Source: Ephydatia muelleri
Lineage: Eukaryota; Porifera; Demospongiae; Spongillida; Spongillidae
DNA: 64,000 nt
NCBI GenBank assembly: GCA_013339895.1
Contig: JABACO010000001.1
Span: 14,697,604-14,761,603 of the forward strand
Reading direction: 5' to 3'
In this document: positions 9,883 to 23,167 of the stretch, piece by piece
Numbering within the stretch: position 1 is the stretch's first letter
How the letters are laid out: every line of letters starts with the position of its first letter
The notes under the pieces: model-generated
Databases searched by the model: none
Seen by the model: only the letters and a program-made list of their open reading frames with translations
What the model was told of the DNA's origin: nothing
Program-made: the position numbers and the translations under genes

Positions 9883-12800
9883 ATGGCGTCGTTTGTTTGG
9901 ACCAACGCAAAGGTAGAGCAGTTTATTGAGATTTTGGAAACAAAGGAATGCTTGTATAATACCACACTGAAAGAATATCACAACCGTGAAAAACGGAGGA
10001 ATGCTATTCAAGAAATAGCAACCGCTTTAAACGCGACAGGTACACTGTAGGGTCTGGTACTGTGCGTCACTGTAGGGTCTGCAGTAGCGGATCTAGGGGG
10101 GGGGGGGGGGGGTTTTGGGGGTTTAAACCCCCCCCCCCCCCCCCCCCCCCCCCCCAACCCGCCATTATGAATAATATTATTGGCCAGACTGACTGGGAAC
10201 CTGCAAATTAGCATGCTCGATCACGAGCGACATATCTCAGCCAAGAAATAGATGAAGCAAATGGTGTTGAACGAATTCTTTAGGTATTATATACCCGTAT
10301 ACACAGTGTCCTGCACGGTATGTGACTGTATTTCATACTACGACATGCTTGATCGAAGGGCCCTTGGTTCACCCCCAATCTTGGGCATTATGTATATAAA
10401 GCACATGCACTGAATTTATATTGGACGCACCCTTTGGGCCCCCCCAATCCTGTTTACGATCCTCCTACATGTACGCTTCTGTTAATGAGGCGCGGTTTAC
10501 CGTTAAGCAATGGTGCCGTACTTATTCACAGCTGTTTTTTATTCATTACGCTGCAGACATAATAGTAGAGATATTCCCATGTGCCATTCGTCCGTGGCTA
10601 TTCTACGTACCTTTCATAACTCTCCTAAAAGGCAAAGTTTCTTTGAGTTGGTGCTTGATGTATATATTTCTGAGCCTCATGTAAAAAAAAAAAAGGCCTT
10701 TGTAAGACCAGATGGGTCGAGAGGCATGACTGTTTGGAAAGGTTTTACAATCTCTATGGTTATATATTTGCATGTCTTGATGCCAAGAACAATCCAACTG
10801 GGTACCCCAACCTCCAAAAGGCAGGTGTGCCCCATGATGACTGGTGTTGGGATACACCCACTAGAATAAAGGCAGAAGGTCCAAAACAATCACTTGCTAC
10901 AAGTAAGAACATTCTTTCATTGATAGTATTACTTCATGGCCTTGACCCTCTCAAAGGAGTATGTATCAAACTTCAGAAGCATGATGCTGACATTGTAACT
11001 GCTTACAGGCATATTGACTTTGCTATTGAAGAAGTATCTTACATGAGAGAAGATTTTGATAGTGTATGGAGTGAGTGGTTTGGAGAGGCTGAATCATTGG
11101 CTACTGACATAGTAGCAGTAATTACAATTCCTAGGATTTGTAAGTATCAACAGCATCGTTCAAATGTTCCAGCCGATTCACCAAGTGAATTTTATAAGAG
11201 ATGTTTAGGTATTCCATTCTTAGATAGTTTATTAAGTCAGATGAATGAATGAAAATCGAGTTGTGTAATCACTGATGTCTCTATGCCCTTCAATTATCTG
11301 CAAATTATGCACGACTGAAGGATTCAGACGATCTGGCAAAGCAGCTGCTATTTTGGGAAGTTGATATGCCAAGCGCTGCTTGTCTAAAGCAAAAGCTAGT
11401 TCGCTGGAAACTCTTTTGGAATGAAGGCAGACGTGAAGACAAACCAGAGGATTTGATGGATGCATTGCCATATGCAGATGAAGACATTTTTCCAAACATT
11501 CGCCAACTAATTTTAATTGATGATGTACGACACCGATTGAAACTTGTCAGAAAGGTCTTTTTCAGTTTTGAGACGAATAAAATCACACTTACGTTCAACA
11601 ATGACCGAAGAAAGGTTGACATGCAGGTCTAACCATGATGTCTATCCACCATGCCGAGTGTTTGTCGTTTTAATAACAGTTTCCGTTTGTCGTTACAAAC
11701 GGAAACTGTTGTACCACGATTTGTGCAAGAAAACCTAGGCGTTTGTTTTGCAAATTTATTTTGTTTGATGAGTCAGAAGATTAGACTGTTTATTTTATGT
11801 TCTTTTCATGTGTGTAATTATAAAGCGGTGTAGATTCAAAATTGTATCGGGCCGAAAATCTACAATGTGTTAAAAAAGCGGCGGCATCTTTAGTTTCTTG
11901 GAAAAAGTACTGCATTTAAAAAGCGGCTGGGGCTACGCCCCAGACCCCTTTCGGGAGGGACCTACCCCCTCCCCTTTTTAAACCCCCCCCCCCCAATATA
12001 AATTCGTACGTCCGCCCCTGGCCTGATACAGTGCGTCACTGTCATCATGTTGTACTATTTTACAGGGCTATTGCCGGCATCATTAAATACAGATTGGGCT
12101 TATGCATTTCACGGAGGGGGGGGGGGAGGGGGGAAGGGTTTGCTTTGTGCTCTGCAGAGTCAGGGGACCAATTCAATTGGGAGAAATTGATAACTAACTT
12201 GTTTCTGCCATGCATATTGCCTACTTAGTTGTATAAGATTACACTGTAGCAAAATACGTTATCTATGTATGTATAGCATGCTATTTGCACATTAATCTAG
12301 CAGTTGTATAATTGTATATCCATTATAATGTATGCATTTTACAATGTATGTATACAGAAGATGAAGTGATAATAAAATTGAGGAATTTAAGAACACAGTA
12401 CACATGAGAGAAGCAAAAAGTAAAAATAAGAAAAACAAGACAGGGGCAGATGAGGTGTATCAATCTAAATGGAGTCATTATGCGAAGTTGCAGTTTTTGG
12501 ATGATTTTGCAATGCCTCGAAAGGGTGTTTCAAACATGGAGGTGAGTTTCATCTTAAATAAAACTGTACTGCCATGGTACTTCACCATCCTTTGAATTAT
12601 AATACTCCACTAGTATTTCACGAATAGCTTTTGCATCATCTGGGGGTCTGTTGCTGCCTTGCCTTGCTATGGGTTGCCATAATTGCTGTGTGTCTCTCCA
12701 TTCACCATTGATTATGTCATGAGTAATGGGATCCTCAGTGTCATAGCTTCCAGGAGGTATATAGACATCTTGTGATCCATTCAAATCCTTTATTAAAAAG

Positions 12801-14112
12801 TTATGCAGACTGCAGCATGCCATTGCAATAATTTGCACTTTTTGCGGATCAAGACAAAAACCTGTCATGAACACCCTGAACCGATTTGCAAGAATGCCAA
12901 AAGCATTTTCTACCACCCTTCTGGCACGGCTCAGACGATAGTTGAAAATCCTTTTTTTAATATCCAAATTAGCTTGACCATATGGTTTCATTATATTTGA
13001 CTTGAGAGGGAAAGCATCATCAGCCACAATTATAAAAGGTATAGGTGTGGTAGAACCAGGTAATGGTCTTGGATTTGGAATATTCAGATCTCTTTTTTCA
13101 AGTGCTTTCCATAATGAACAGTTCTTAAAAACTCCTCCATCTGATACTCTTCCATTGCACCCTATGTCGACGTACAGGAATTTGTAGTTTGCATCCACCA
13201 GACCCATAAGGACAACACTATAAAAGTGTTTATAATTGAAATAAAAGGAACCACTGTTGATAGGTTGTCGAAGTTTGATATGTTTTCCATCCAGAGCCCC
13301 TAAACAATTGTGAAAATTCCACTTGTCTTTAAATTGCTCTGATACATGAATCCATTCTTTTTCAGTTCTGGGAACCTTAATGTTAGAAAAGCAAGCTTAA
13401 CCGGCATGGAAATAAAATCATGCATATTTTGTATGATTAAAAAAATATAAAAACTATCATTGTAATAACGTGTTTCATTTGGTGTATTACATTCCCCTGT
13501 TTTTTAAAGGAGCACACTGTAGATGATGAAATGAATAGTGTAGATGGTGAAGAAGAGAATGAGCAATCCACATCATCAATTGATGTACCACAAGATTTCT
13601 CCATGCATCATTCAGATTGTATGCAATCATCTGAGACACATCAGTCATCAGATGAGTCTACAGTGCTTATCACACCAAGCAAAGAGCAACCTATGTCATC
13701 CAAGCAAAGCTTTCAATTCCCTGAGCAACAGTCACAACAAGTTCGGAAAGAAGTTAAGCCCAACACTGGACGAGTCAGCAAGTCCCAAAAAACAATCCAG
13801 GAAGAAAATGCTCTTATGAAAAAAGCTATACACTGCTTGGATTCATTGCAAAGCACGACTAGAAATGCCTCCATAATTCCTGAAAAGGAAAAGGATGGGC
13901 TAGACAAATTCGGTGAATACATTGTATCTGAGCTGAGAAATGTTTCAAATCCACAAGCTTTAAATTGGGCCAAACTTCAGATTCAGAATATCATTATTTC
14001 TGCTCAGTGTGCACCACCACAATCAAAACCTCCTCATTTTTTCCCTGGCAGTACAACTGTAAACCCTGCCTTTACACCCAACAGAATGCAAGACTATGTT
14101 GCTCATGCATGA
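9883..14112 (+). CDS. MADF/BESS-like DNA-binding partner protein of the Harbinger, frame lesion in exon 2
   Basis: Three exons are supported: 9883-10039, 12358-12541 and 13510-14112. Exon 1 starts CAAAATGG and encodes the front of a MADF domain (FIEILETKECLYNTTLKEYH, EKRRNAIQEIATAL). The donor is ACAG|GTACAC. Exon 2 completes the domain (NLRTQY, YQSKWSHYAKLQFLDDF) and ends GAG|GTGAGT. Exon 3 gives a Ser/Gln-rich linker and a C-terminal helical segment with ALNWAKLQIQNIIISAQ, like the BESS-type tail of such proteins. In PIF/Harbinger elements this second protein binds the termini and carries the transposase to the nucleus. Exon 2 is 184 nt, but 182 are needed to keep phase: a 2-bp insertion within TACACATGAG (about 12398-12405) puts a TGA after TQYT. 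So the copy is probably broken, unless this is a sequencing error. Intron 1 contains a hAT insertion, and intron 2 contains transposase exon 3 on the other strand. Confidence 0.8.
10096..10155. repeat. G17...C28 homopolymer pair
   Basis: Seventeen G (10096-10112), then TTTT, five G, TTTAAA, and twenty-eight C (10128-10155) form an almost perfect hairpin at the left end of the hAT element. Such runs are prone to slippage and could form quadruplex or triplex DNA. Exact lengths in the assembly should not be trusted. Confidence 0.8.
10734..11738 (+). pseudogene. hAT transposase relic (ZMYM1/THAP12-like C-terminal half)
   Basis: The frame 10734-11252 contains ILSLIVLLHGLDPLKG, EVSYMREDFDSVWSEWF and RICKYQQHRSNVPADSP, then FLDSLLSQMNE. 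This order matches the late catalytic region of hAT proteins related to ZMYM1 and THAP12. After a stop at 11250 the match continues in other frames: LKQKLVRWKLFWNEGR (from 11366) and the dimerisation segment SERSFSVLRRIKSHLRSTM (from 11544). At least two frameshifts and a stop make it inactive. The N-terminal half is not recognisable between 10160 and 10730. Confidence 0.75.
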
Positions 14113-14938
14113 TCCATAAACTTGTCTTCATTTATGCATCATATACTTGAAATCTGCATACATGTAGGCCTCTTGTATCTCTGTTTTGATTGTTCCGTAT
14201 GCTTGTTATTTTCTATTCTATTCAATATCAAGTATAGGTGATGCAATCCATGGGCTGCATGTATATGTGCACACACATGTTGTTGTTGTCCAGATGTATT
14301 ATATATACTGTATATAACAACTAGAAGAGCCGGCAATATACCTGCATACACTATTTTACAGCCTGTTTCTGTTAAGCATATTTACCTTCAAGAATTCTTG
14401 CAGTACCTGCACAATGGCATCACACACATCAGGTACTATCTGTCCAATGGTCTGAGCTGGGATGCGATACAAGTAACTCAGACTTCTGTAACTTTCACCT
14501 ACAAGAAGTAAGCACAGGTACAACAATGACAAAACAAATACAGTTTAGATCCTGCATAATTGAAGTAAACAAGGAAACAGGCCTAACACACATTTCTAAT
14601 AAATCCTCACCTGTAGCAAGGAAACGCAACGTTAACGCTAAACGTTCGCCTGGAGGAATAGCTTCACGCATGTTGGTGTCTTTGCGAAAAATCAAGGGTG
14701 CAACCATGTTTAGGAGGGTCTCGAATGTAGCGGCATTCATTCTAACAAAGTTTTGGTAACTGGACACGTCAATAGCACGTAACTCTCGCATCAGTTGGTG
14801 GTATGCTCCATATTTATATCTACTTCTTATCCATTCCCTAACCCATATAGTTCTCTTCCTTCTTCTTCGCTGTCGCTTCCTTATAATCAGGGCGATTAAA
14901 ATAGCCGAACACACAGAACTACCCATGGCGACATCCAT
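12554..14938 (-). CDS. PIF/Harbinger transposase (DDE_Tnp_4 type), apparently intact
   Basis: The three exons are 14938-14611, 14498-14386 and 13375-12554, with GT-AG boundaries and matching phases, giving 420 codons plus stop, a normal length for the family. The start was chosen at MDVAMGSS because the longer frame runs into the terminal repeat. Residues 20-40 are very basic (RKRQRRRRKR) and could be nuclear-localising. Residues ~60-145 form the helix-turn-helix region (PPGERLALTLRFLATGESYR). The catalytic core runs from ~170: D176 in GALDGKHIKL, D226 in GRVSDGGVF, ADDAFPL at 265-270, and E303 in VVENAFG. These are the D-D-E landmarks of Harbinger nucleases. No stop or frameshift was found. 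It would excise and insert the element at TWA sites together with the MADF partner on the opposite strand. Confidence 0.9.
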
Positions 14939-15005
14939 ATTGTCGCGCGACTTTTCACAGTTATGAAATACCACGTGCGTAACTATATTCATCAGCCAAT
15001 TATAG

Positions 15006-15065
15006 CCACAATCGACTATGTGCATGCGACAAATCGGCAGGAAGTCGACCCGTGTATGCCGGCCT
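15006..15065. repeat. right terminal inverted repeat of the Harbinger
   Basis: Its complement begins AGGCCGGCATACACGGG and matches the left end over about 57 of 60 positions. TTA follows immediately at 15066. Confidence 0.93.
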
Positions 15066-15384
15066 TTACATATTCAAAACGCAACGTATAAAGATCACAC
15101 GTTAAAACTAATTGACTGATCCATTAGCTATCGTGGAAGCTCAATAACATAATATGATGAACTGTTCTATCCAGCTGGTGCAAGTGCGCAATGATTTACA
15201 AATCTTCTCGGGCTTATAAAATGCATTGTTCACCATGTATAAGTCCAGTTTTTTTCTCTATTGCAGGTGTCTTGAAACACATCCATGTAACATATGCAAG
15301 TAATTTTCTTGCACTTCATTTTTTGTACCATCAAAGTGTAAAAGTAACCGGCATACAGTTTGCAAAAGAATTTGATAATTCAAA

Positions 15385-16260
15385 ATAGGGCTGAAGTTAC
15401 ATTGATATCCTTTAACACAAAATATGCTTTGACTACAGAGCCACTATCTGTACAATTGAAGTCAGATGAGTAAGTTTGTCCATTTTCTGCACAACGCTCA
15501 AATTTGTCACTTCTAGGGTTTATGTAAACATTGACATCCTCATAATACACTTTTTTGCAATACTCCTCAAGCTGCTTGTGAACCTATTCATCCACCTTCA
15601 CATGGCGTTTACTTGGGTAATGGAATTCTATTGGTCAATTGTCAGCTTCACCTCTGTCAATTTTGCATTGCAATTCAAAATGATCTAAGTCTTCTGAATT
15701 GTATAAAATAAGCTGAATAAGTATCAGTTTCCACATCTGCTGATACCACTGCTTTCAGTGCATCAGGTGTCTCAGCCATTATATCTGGTAATTCACAGTC
15801 AAATGGACAAAGCTGCTTTATTGTGGCCATTAATTGTGATTCAATATTTATTCTGCTATTGGGAATATCACTAAAATAGCCATTCATACGCTCATAGTCA
15901 TAGCACCAATAACCATGCAGTGGCCCATAATCAGTAATCACATCACAAATATAAAGGGGCCATGTGGTAATTAATAGACGTACTCCACTTACCATATGCT
16001 GCAGTAAATGTTTTATGATGGTCTTGCACCAACCAATACAAGTTCACTATATACATCTTCACTTAGAGTTGTTTGCATATGCAACTACTTTCTCACATAG
16101 CAGACACAGAGACTTAAAATAATTTATCTGATAACAAAGCCTTGCATAGACACATGCAAACATTTTCCACTGTTGGGCTGTTAAGCCTGAAAGTCCATTT
16201 GCATCTTTGCTGCTTGTTGGCAATTTGCCAAGGTCATATGGCATCCTACTTCTTTTTAGT
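15385..16260 (-). pseudogene. CACTA/EnSpm-type transposase C-terminal relic
   Basis: Minus-strand segments follow one another in the order expected of the C-terminal half of CACTA (CMC superfamily) transposases: MPYDLGKLPTSSKDANGLSG with LTAQQWKMFACVYARL (16244-16059), then DYGPLHGYWCYDYERMNGYF (about 15935-15876), then SDKFERCAENGQTYSSDFNC (about 15500-15440). The 'YGP.H.YW.Y.YER.NG' block is the DUF4218-like signature. Frame breaks occur between the blocks (for example near 15678), so it is a relic. The catalytic region upstream of 16484 is absent, and no CACTA termini were seen. Confidence 0.65.
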
Positions 16261-16435
16261 TGCCTATTAAATTCAGCAGCTTGTCATCAAGTAAGCTTTT
16301 AAGGTACATGTTGATTATTTCCTCCTTCTGTTTGTGTGCTTTCAATCAGTGTTTGTTTAATCCTTACCATCTTCTCTACAGACTGAGGACTTAACTTGGC
16401 TCGTCGACCACCTGACTTTTGTAGTTGGTTGTTCA

Positions 16436-17290
16436 CTGTATAACTTCGGAACGGTACACGCCATTGACTTCCTATTTGCAACACTTCATACTACAACATT
16501 TCTCTACTGTAAAATACGTTTTGGGGTCTTGCACTTGCTCCGTGCCCGAATTGCAACGTCCGATACCCCACAGGGTATGAACCCGTCATAACTTTCGGCA
16601 GGAGTAATCAAATCGCTTCAAATTCGGTTTGTAGGTAGAGGGGTCCTATAGCTATTGATTTGTTCTGTTCGGAGATACAGGTGTGCAAAGTTAATGCACA
16701 TTTCCTGCTCGATTTGCCCAGGCAACCCTAGTTCCATTCTCCCATTCCGCATGAATTTTAATCACTTCCTTGTTCCGCCCAATCTCCGCCTTAAACTAAG
16801 CTACATAGCCGTTCGCAACTCAGTATCTGTTTGTTTTTTGTTGTTTTGTTTTATTTTCTGAGGCTATACGGGTCAAAGAAGATGAGTTATCAGTTCGTAT
16901 GACGATCGTACCGAATCAACGGATCCCAAGTGAATGGTTGTCAGCTAGCGCCTGATGGTTGTCGCCGCCTCCCACGTCGCGGACGCGCGTAAGGATTTAT
17001 TTTTCCCAGTCACTCGCATCACCGTTCGGTACCTAGTAGTGTATTATAAAGCTTTCCCACATGCACAGGAAAAAAATGGGTCGCATCAAAGTTTTGATTT
17101 TATAAAGGATTTTTAAAAAATCATCTGTAAAATCATTGTGTGATTGAACAATAAAATCAAACGCGTGTGATTTTTACTGTTCAATCACGTAATGATTCCA
17201 ACGTGATTCTACGCGTTTTTTTTTCCTGTGACATTCGCTTGCTAAACTTCATTCCTGTCACGCCCACTCGGCTACACTGCAAGGATGCTA
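16436..17290 (+). repeat. dispersed repeat family R, copy A
   Basis: This copy is alignable with copy B (19320-20350) and, inverted, with copy C (25170-26180). Shared landmarks include GGGGTCTTGCAC, AGAGGGGTCCT, GCAAAGTTAATGCACATTTC and CACGCCCACTCGGC. It lacks coding potential. Copy A contains a 167-bp MITE (17064-17230) that copies B and C lack, so B and C serve as empty-site references. Confidence 0.75.
17064..17230. mobile_element. MITE with CACAGGAAAAAAA termini
   Basis: Termini are CACAGGAAAAAAA and its complement at 17218-17230. Internally, AATCATTGTGTGATTGAACA faces TGTTCAATCACGTAATGATT, making a strong hairpin. ACAT lies one base outside the left end and immediately outside the right end, a possible 4-bp target duplication. 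Related copies of the surrounding repeat lack it. A diverged relative with AATCAC...GTGATT...TAATGATTCCAA order lies at about 28805-28895. Confidence 0.75.
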
Positions 17291-17310
17291 TAACTTAGCT
17301 CACATAGCAC

Positions 17311-19230
<1,920 letters not shown>

Positions 19231-19319
19231 TTGCATTGTTACGGAAATGGAATCTTGTGCACAACACATACATACTCTCATGTAGAGTACACTTGAACGC
19301 ACACATACTAATGAAAAAC

Positions 19320-20960
19320 ATTAAGCATGGCTACACACGCTCACACACATATGTATATTGCACGTAAGGTCTATTCTAAACTTGTTAGCGATTCAAACGT
19401 GAATGATTTTTATAACTTTTATGTATGGGATCGTTTCCGCGAAAAGGGACCTAGTGCATATTATAAAATTTGTTATAAAAATGCCTTATTTTTAAATCGC
19501 TGTAACTCCCGAACGGCACAGCTATCGACTCCCTATTTTCAACACGTCATACTACACCATTTCAGTATGTAAAGGTATATTTTGGTGTCTTGCACAAACT
19601 CTGTGCCGACGATACAAGATCCGATAGCCCATAGGGTTCAAAAACGCCATATCTTCAGGTAGGAGCGTCCAAATCATTTTAAATTCAGTGTGTACGTAGA
19701 GGGGTCCTGTCACTATTGAGTTGTTCTTTTCGTTAATTTTTACTTTTTCCGTTACGGAGATATACCTGTGCAAAGTTAATGCACATTTCCAGCTCGATTC
19801 GCACAATTATTGTATGCAGCCCGTGTTCCATTTCGGTAACTTTCTTTGTTCCGCCCATTCTCCACCCATACCGTTCGCAACACCCATGCAGCGACAATTC
19901 AAAGAAGAAAAAGAAGAAGACGTCTCGCTTGGCAAGACGATCGTACCAAATTAATGGATTGAGGTCGAATGGTTAATTGCAGTAATCCTGCGCCTCCCAC
20001 GTCGCAGATGGCCGAATCCAACATGGCTCGCGTAAGGCTATACATGTATTTGCTACGCACTTGCATCATCCTCTAGTCATGCAATAAGCTTTCCTATTTG
20101 CTGTAGCGCTAGCCCTTGCTAAAATTCTTGTCACACCCACTCAGCTACGCTTGCAATGTCAACTTTCAGCTCACGCATAGTACATGAACATCAGTGCACT
20201 CATGCTGGCTCACACACCTTTATGCATTTGTGCACACACTTGCATTGTTGCGTATATAAACCTGTACACCATCGTATGACATTCTTATGCACAACACTCA
20301 CGAATACAGTACTTGTGGCACACAATAAACCAGTCTGATGTTGATGACACACTCTCACACCACATGCACGTGCATTCTACCATTTAATTTAACTGTGTGC
20401 ATTTTTGAGGGGGTTTATGCACTGAGCTTCTGTACTCTCTTAGTTTAATCCTTGGCATTGTTGCCTGTAGAAGTATTCCTTATAACAATTCCTCTCTGTG
20501 CAGGCTGAGTTTCCCATATAAATGGTTCTTCCTACATGACATAGAGCCCTCACATGTACATAGGTATGTGGCGACATATAGGATTGGCCCACTGTACGTG
20601 CATCATGTCCCCAAAGGATGGGTCTTCTATGTGTGCATAGTTACCATAGGATTGATCATTTGTACATACATCATGTCTTCATAGTCCTCTAGAGGTACAC
20701 ATGTTGCAAAGAAAAACTGCATTTTACCGCAACATGTGTAAAGTTTTTAAAAAGTTCCTATGCACTCACATCATCTTTCTCTCGACAGTGGAGAAATGTG
20801 TAATAAAGCTTTCCTATTTGTCGTATTGCTCATCTGCTCATCATTCTTTATACCCCCCCCCTCCCCCCACTCAGCTATGTGGCATCTGTACCACTTCACA
20901 GTAACTTTGGTCTCCTTTTGCCCACACAATTTTCAGCTCACACAGAGTACATGAATGCGC
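19320..20960 (+). repeat. family R copy B, left arm of a ~1.6-kb inverted repeat
   Basis: This arm is the diverged complement of 24480-26180 along its whole length. Matched landmarks include CGCGAAAAGGGACCTAGTGC, GAGGGGTCCTGTC, TATAAACCTGTACACCATCG and CCCATATAAATGGTTCTTC. Identity is visibly high but not perfect, with indels. No supported gene lies within it. Confidence 0.8.
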
Positions 20961-21254
20961 CCTAAGGTAGAGTTTAGGTACAGGTGTAGTAAAGCAAGTT
21001 TAATGCACATGACCAGTCTATGTCATAGTATTACTAAGCTTTCTTTGGGTACTAGGTACAGTGCATGTTCGCTGCTAAGGCTGAGATGTAAGCATATGTT
21101 TCTACAGATGCATTCAATGAATGAGATCCTAACCAATCCTAAGCTTGGGATTAGTGCCCAATACAGGGTATCTTACCCTTATCCAATCAAAAATCATCCC
21201 AAACTGTTGTTGATATGTTCACAGGTTTGCATCCATATAAAAGTAATTTCATGT

Positions 21255-21765
21255 GTGCAGCACTCCAGTAATAGCCTTGACTACGGCTCAGTTGACCAAC
21301 TCCTTCCCCTATTAGATGACGGGTTGCTAGTTGGCCAGGTGGCTAAGAAGAGCAGCACCAGGCGACAGGTCTCAGTTCTCAGCTCCTGGATGGAAGCCTG
21401 AAACATATTGCATTCAGATTGCGTCCAAACTGCTCTTGAGCTGGTGAAGTACCAACACATCATCTGCCAGCTCTTCGCACCCGATGGCAGCAGCCTTGAG
21501 CTATTACAGCTCTTTTGGCAGGCCACAGCTATGGACAAGCTGCATAACCTCATCTGGGATGCGTTGGTGTGTCACACATCAGCCCTTTCATGCATGGCAA
21601 CAGCCAGTTCCAAGCAGGCTCACCACCACACCAGCAGGCCTACTCCACCATCTGGTACACACGGAGCGAGCCACCCACAGGTGCTTGGGTCCCAGGCTGT
21701 GGTGGAGAGCACTCTGCCAAGGCCTGGCCATGTGCTGCACCAGTGGCCTCGTGGATCTCCAGTGA
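21255..21765 (+). pseudogene. possible coding relic, unrecognised
   Basis: After a possible acceptor (GTGTGCAG at about 21260), one frame reads DYGSVDQLLPLLDDGLLVGQ and RRQVSVLSSWMEA. A single TGA follows at about 21399, and the same frame continues DCVQTALELVKYQHIICQLF and LELLQLFWQATAMDKLHNL. Amphipathic, Leu-rich helical sequence on both sides of one stop looks like a decayed exon of a helical-repeat protein. I do not recognise the family. The frame then runs into the 25-bp minisatellite. Confidence 0.35.
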
Positions 21766-21777
21766 GTTCACACCACT

Positions 21778-22995
21778 CTATGACCAGTTAAGTCACACTA
21801 CTCTGTGACCAGTGAACTCACACCACTTTATGCCCAGTGAACTCACACCACTCTACGAACAGCAAGCTCACACCACTCTACGAACAGCAAGCTCACACCA
21901 CTCTACGAACAGCAAGCTCACACCACTCTACGAACAGCAAGCTCACACCACTCTACGAACAGCAAGCTCACACCACTCTACGAACAGCAAGCTCACACCA
22001 TTCTACACTAACGAACTCACACCACTCTACGACCAGCTAGCTCACACCATTTTACGACTAGCGAACTCACACCACTCTACGAACAACAAGCACACACCAC
22101 TCTACAAACAGCGAGCTCACACCACTCTACGACCAGTGAGCTCACACCACTCTACGACCAGCGAGCTCACACCACTCTACGAACAGCGAGCTCACACCAC
22201 TCTACGACCAGTGAAACTCACACCACCAGCGAGCTCACACCACTCTACGACCAGAATTCACACCGCTCTATGACCAGCGAGCTCACACCACTCTACGACC
22301 AGCGATCTCACACCATTCTACGACCAGCAAGCTCACACCACTCTACAACCAGCTAGCTCACACCACTCTATGACCAGTGAGCTCACATCACTCAATGACC
22401 AGCAAGCTCACATCTCTATGACCAGCGAGCTCACACCATTCTACGACTAGCGAGCTCACACCACACTACAAACAGCGAGCTCACACCACTCTGCGACCAG
22501 TGAGCTCACACCACTCTACGACCAGCGAGCTCACATCACTCTATGACCAGCAAGCTCACATCACTCTACGACCAGCGAGCTCATACCCCTCTATGACCAG
22601 CTAACTCACACCTCTACGACCAGCGAACTCACACCACTCTATGACAGTGGAACTCACTCCCTACTACAAACAGCAAGCTCACACCACTCTATGACCAGCG
22701 AGCTCACACCACTCTATGACCAGCGAGCTCACACCATTCTACGACTAGCAAGCTCACACCACTCTACAAACAGCGAGCTCACACCACTCTACGACCAGCG
22801 AGCTCACACCACTCTACGACCAGCGAGCTCACACCACTCTACGATCAGTGATCTCACACCACTCTACGACCAGCGAGCTCACACCACTCTACGACCAGTG
22901 AACTCACACCACTCTATGACCAGCGAGCTCACACCACTCTACGACCAGCGAACTCACACCACTCTACGACCAGCGAGCTCACACCACTCTATGAC
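21778..22995 (+). repeat. 25-bp minisatellite, ~48 copies
   Basis: The unit is CTCACACCACTCTACGACC plus AGCGAG, with variants (ACGAACAGCAAG, ATGACCAGTGAA). Because 25 is not divisible by three, the reading frame cycles every three units, which explains long mixed frames without implying a protein. Six nearly identical consecutive units at 21852-21990 show recent local expansion. Confidence 0.93.
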
Positions 22996-22999
22996 ACTC

Positions 23000-23127
23000 T
23001 AACTTTAACCACAACTTACGCCTTCACCCTGACAAGGCCTGGGTTACCTGGCTGCTTGACGGCATTGGCATACACTGACTCTGTTTCTCTGCTTAAATCA
23101 TGCAACCTATCCACAGCATACACAAAT

Positions 23128-23167
<40 letters not shown>

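Larger units (their letters stand above)
10082..12020 (+). mobile_element. degenerate hAT element nested in the Harbinger
   Basis: The left end is CAGTAGCGGATCTAG and the complement of the right end is CAGGGGCGGACGTAC, imperfect inverted repeats of the CAGTGGCGGAYC type common in hAT elements. Inside are a G-run and C-run near the left end and the phrase GGGGCTACGCCCCAGACCCC near the right, also typical of such ends. The insertion lies in intron 1 of the MADF gene, within a ~25-bp tandem duplication (CACTGTAGGGTCTGGTACTG). No clean 8-bp target duplication remains; GGTCTG and GGCCTG flank imperfectly. Confidence 0.75.
9678..15068. mobile_element. complete PIF/Harbinger transposon with TTA target duplications
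   Basis: The element spans 9681-15065 (5,385 bp) and is flanked by TTA at 9678-9680 and 15066-15068, the TWA target typical of PIF/Harbinger. The termini are inverted repeats of about 60 bp (9681-9740 and 15006-15065) with about three mismatches, beginning AGGCCGGCATACACGGG. Inner ends carry further GTCGA-containing sub-repeats that could be transposase binding sites. It carries both proteins expected of the superfamily: a DDE transposase (minus) and a MADF-type DNA-binding partner (plus). A degenerate hAT element (10082-12020) is nested in it. Near-identical termini suggest fairly recent movement of the Harbinger; the partner gene has a 2-bp frame lesion. Confidence 0.93.

Noticed and set aside
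16299..16484. 61-codon minus frame beside the CACTA relic (GGRRAKLSPQS)
   Set aside because: It overlaps the start of dispersed repeat copy A and does not match the transposase, so it was not added to the relic.
21812..23002. Frames with repeated LTPLYDQ / HTTLRPA / SSHHSTTS
   Set aside because: The 25-bp unit rotates through the three frames, giving a mixed repeat with no conserved protein unit.
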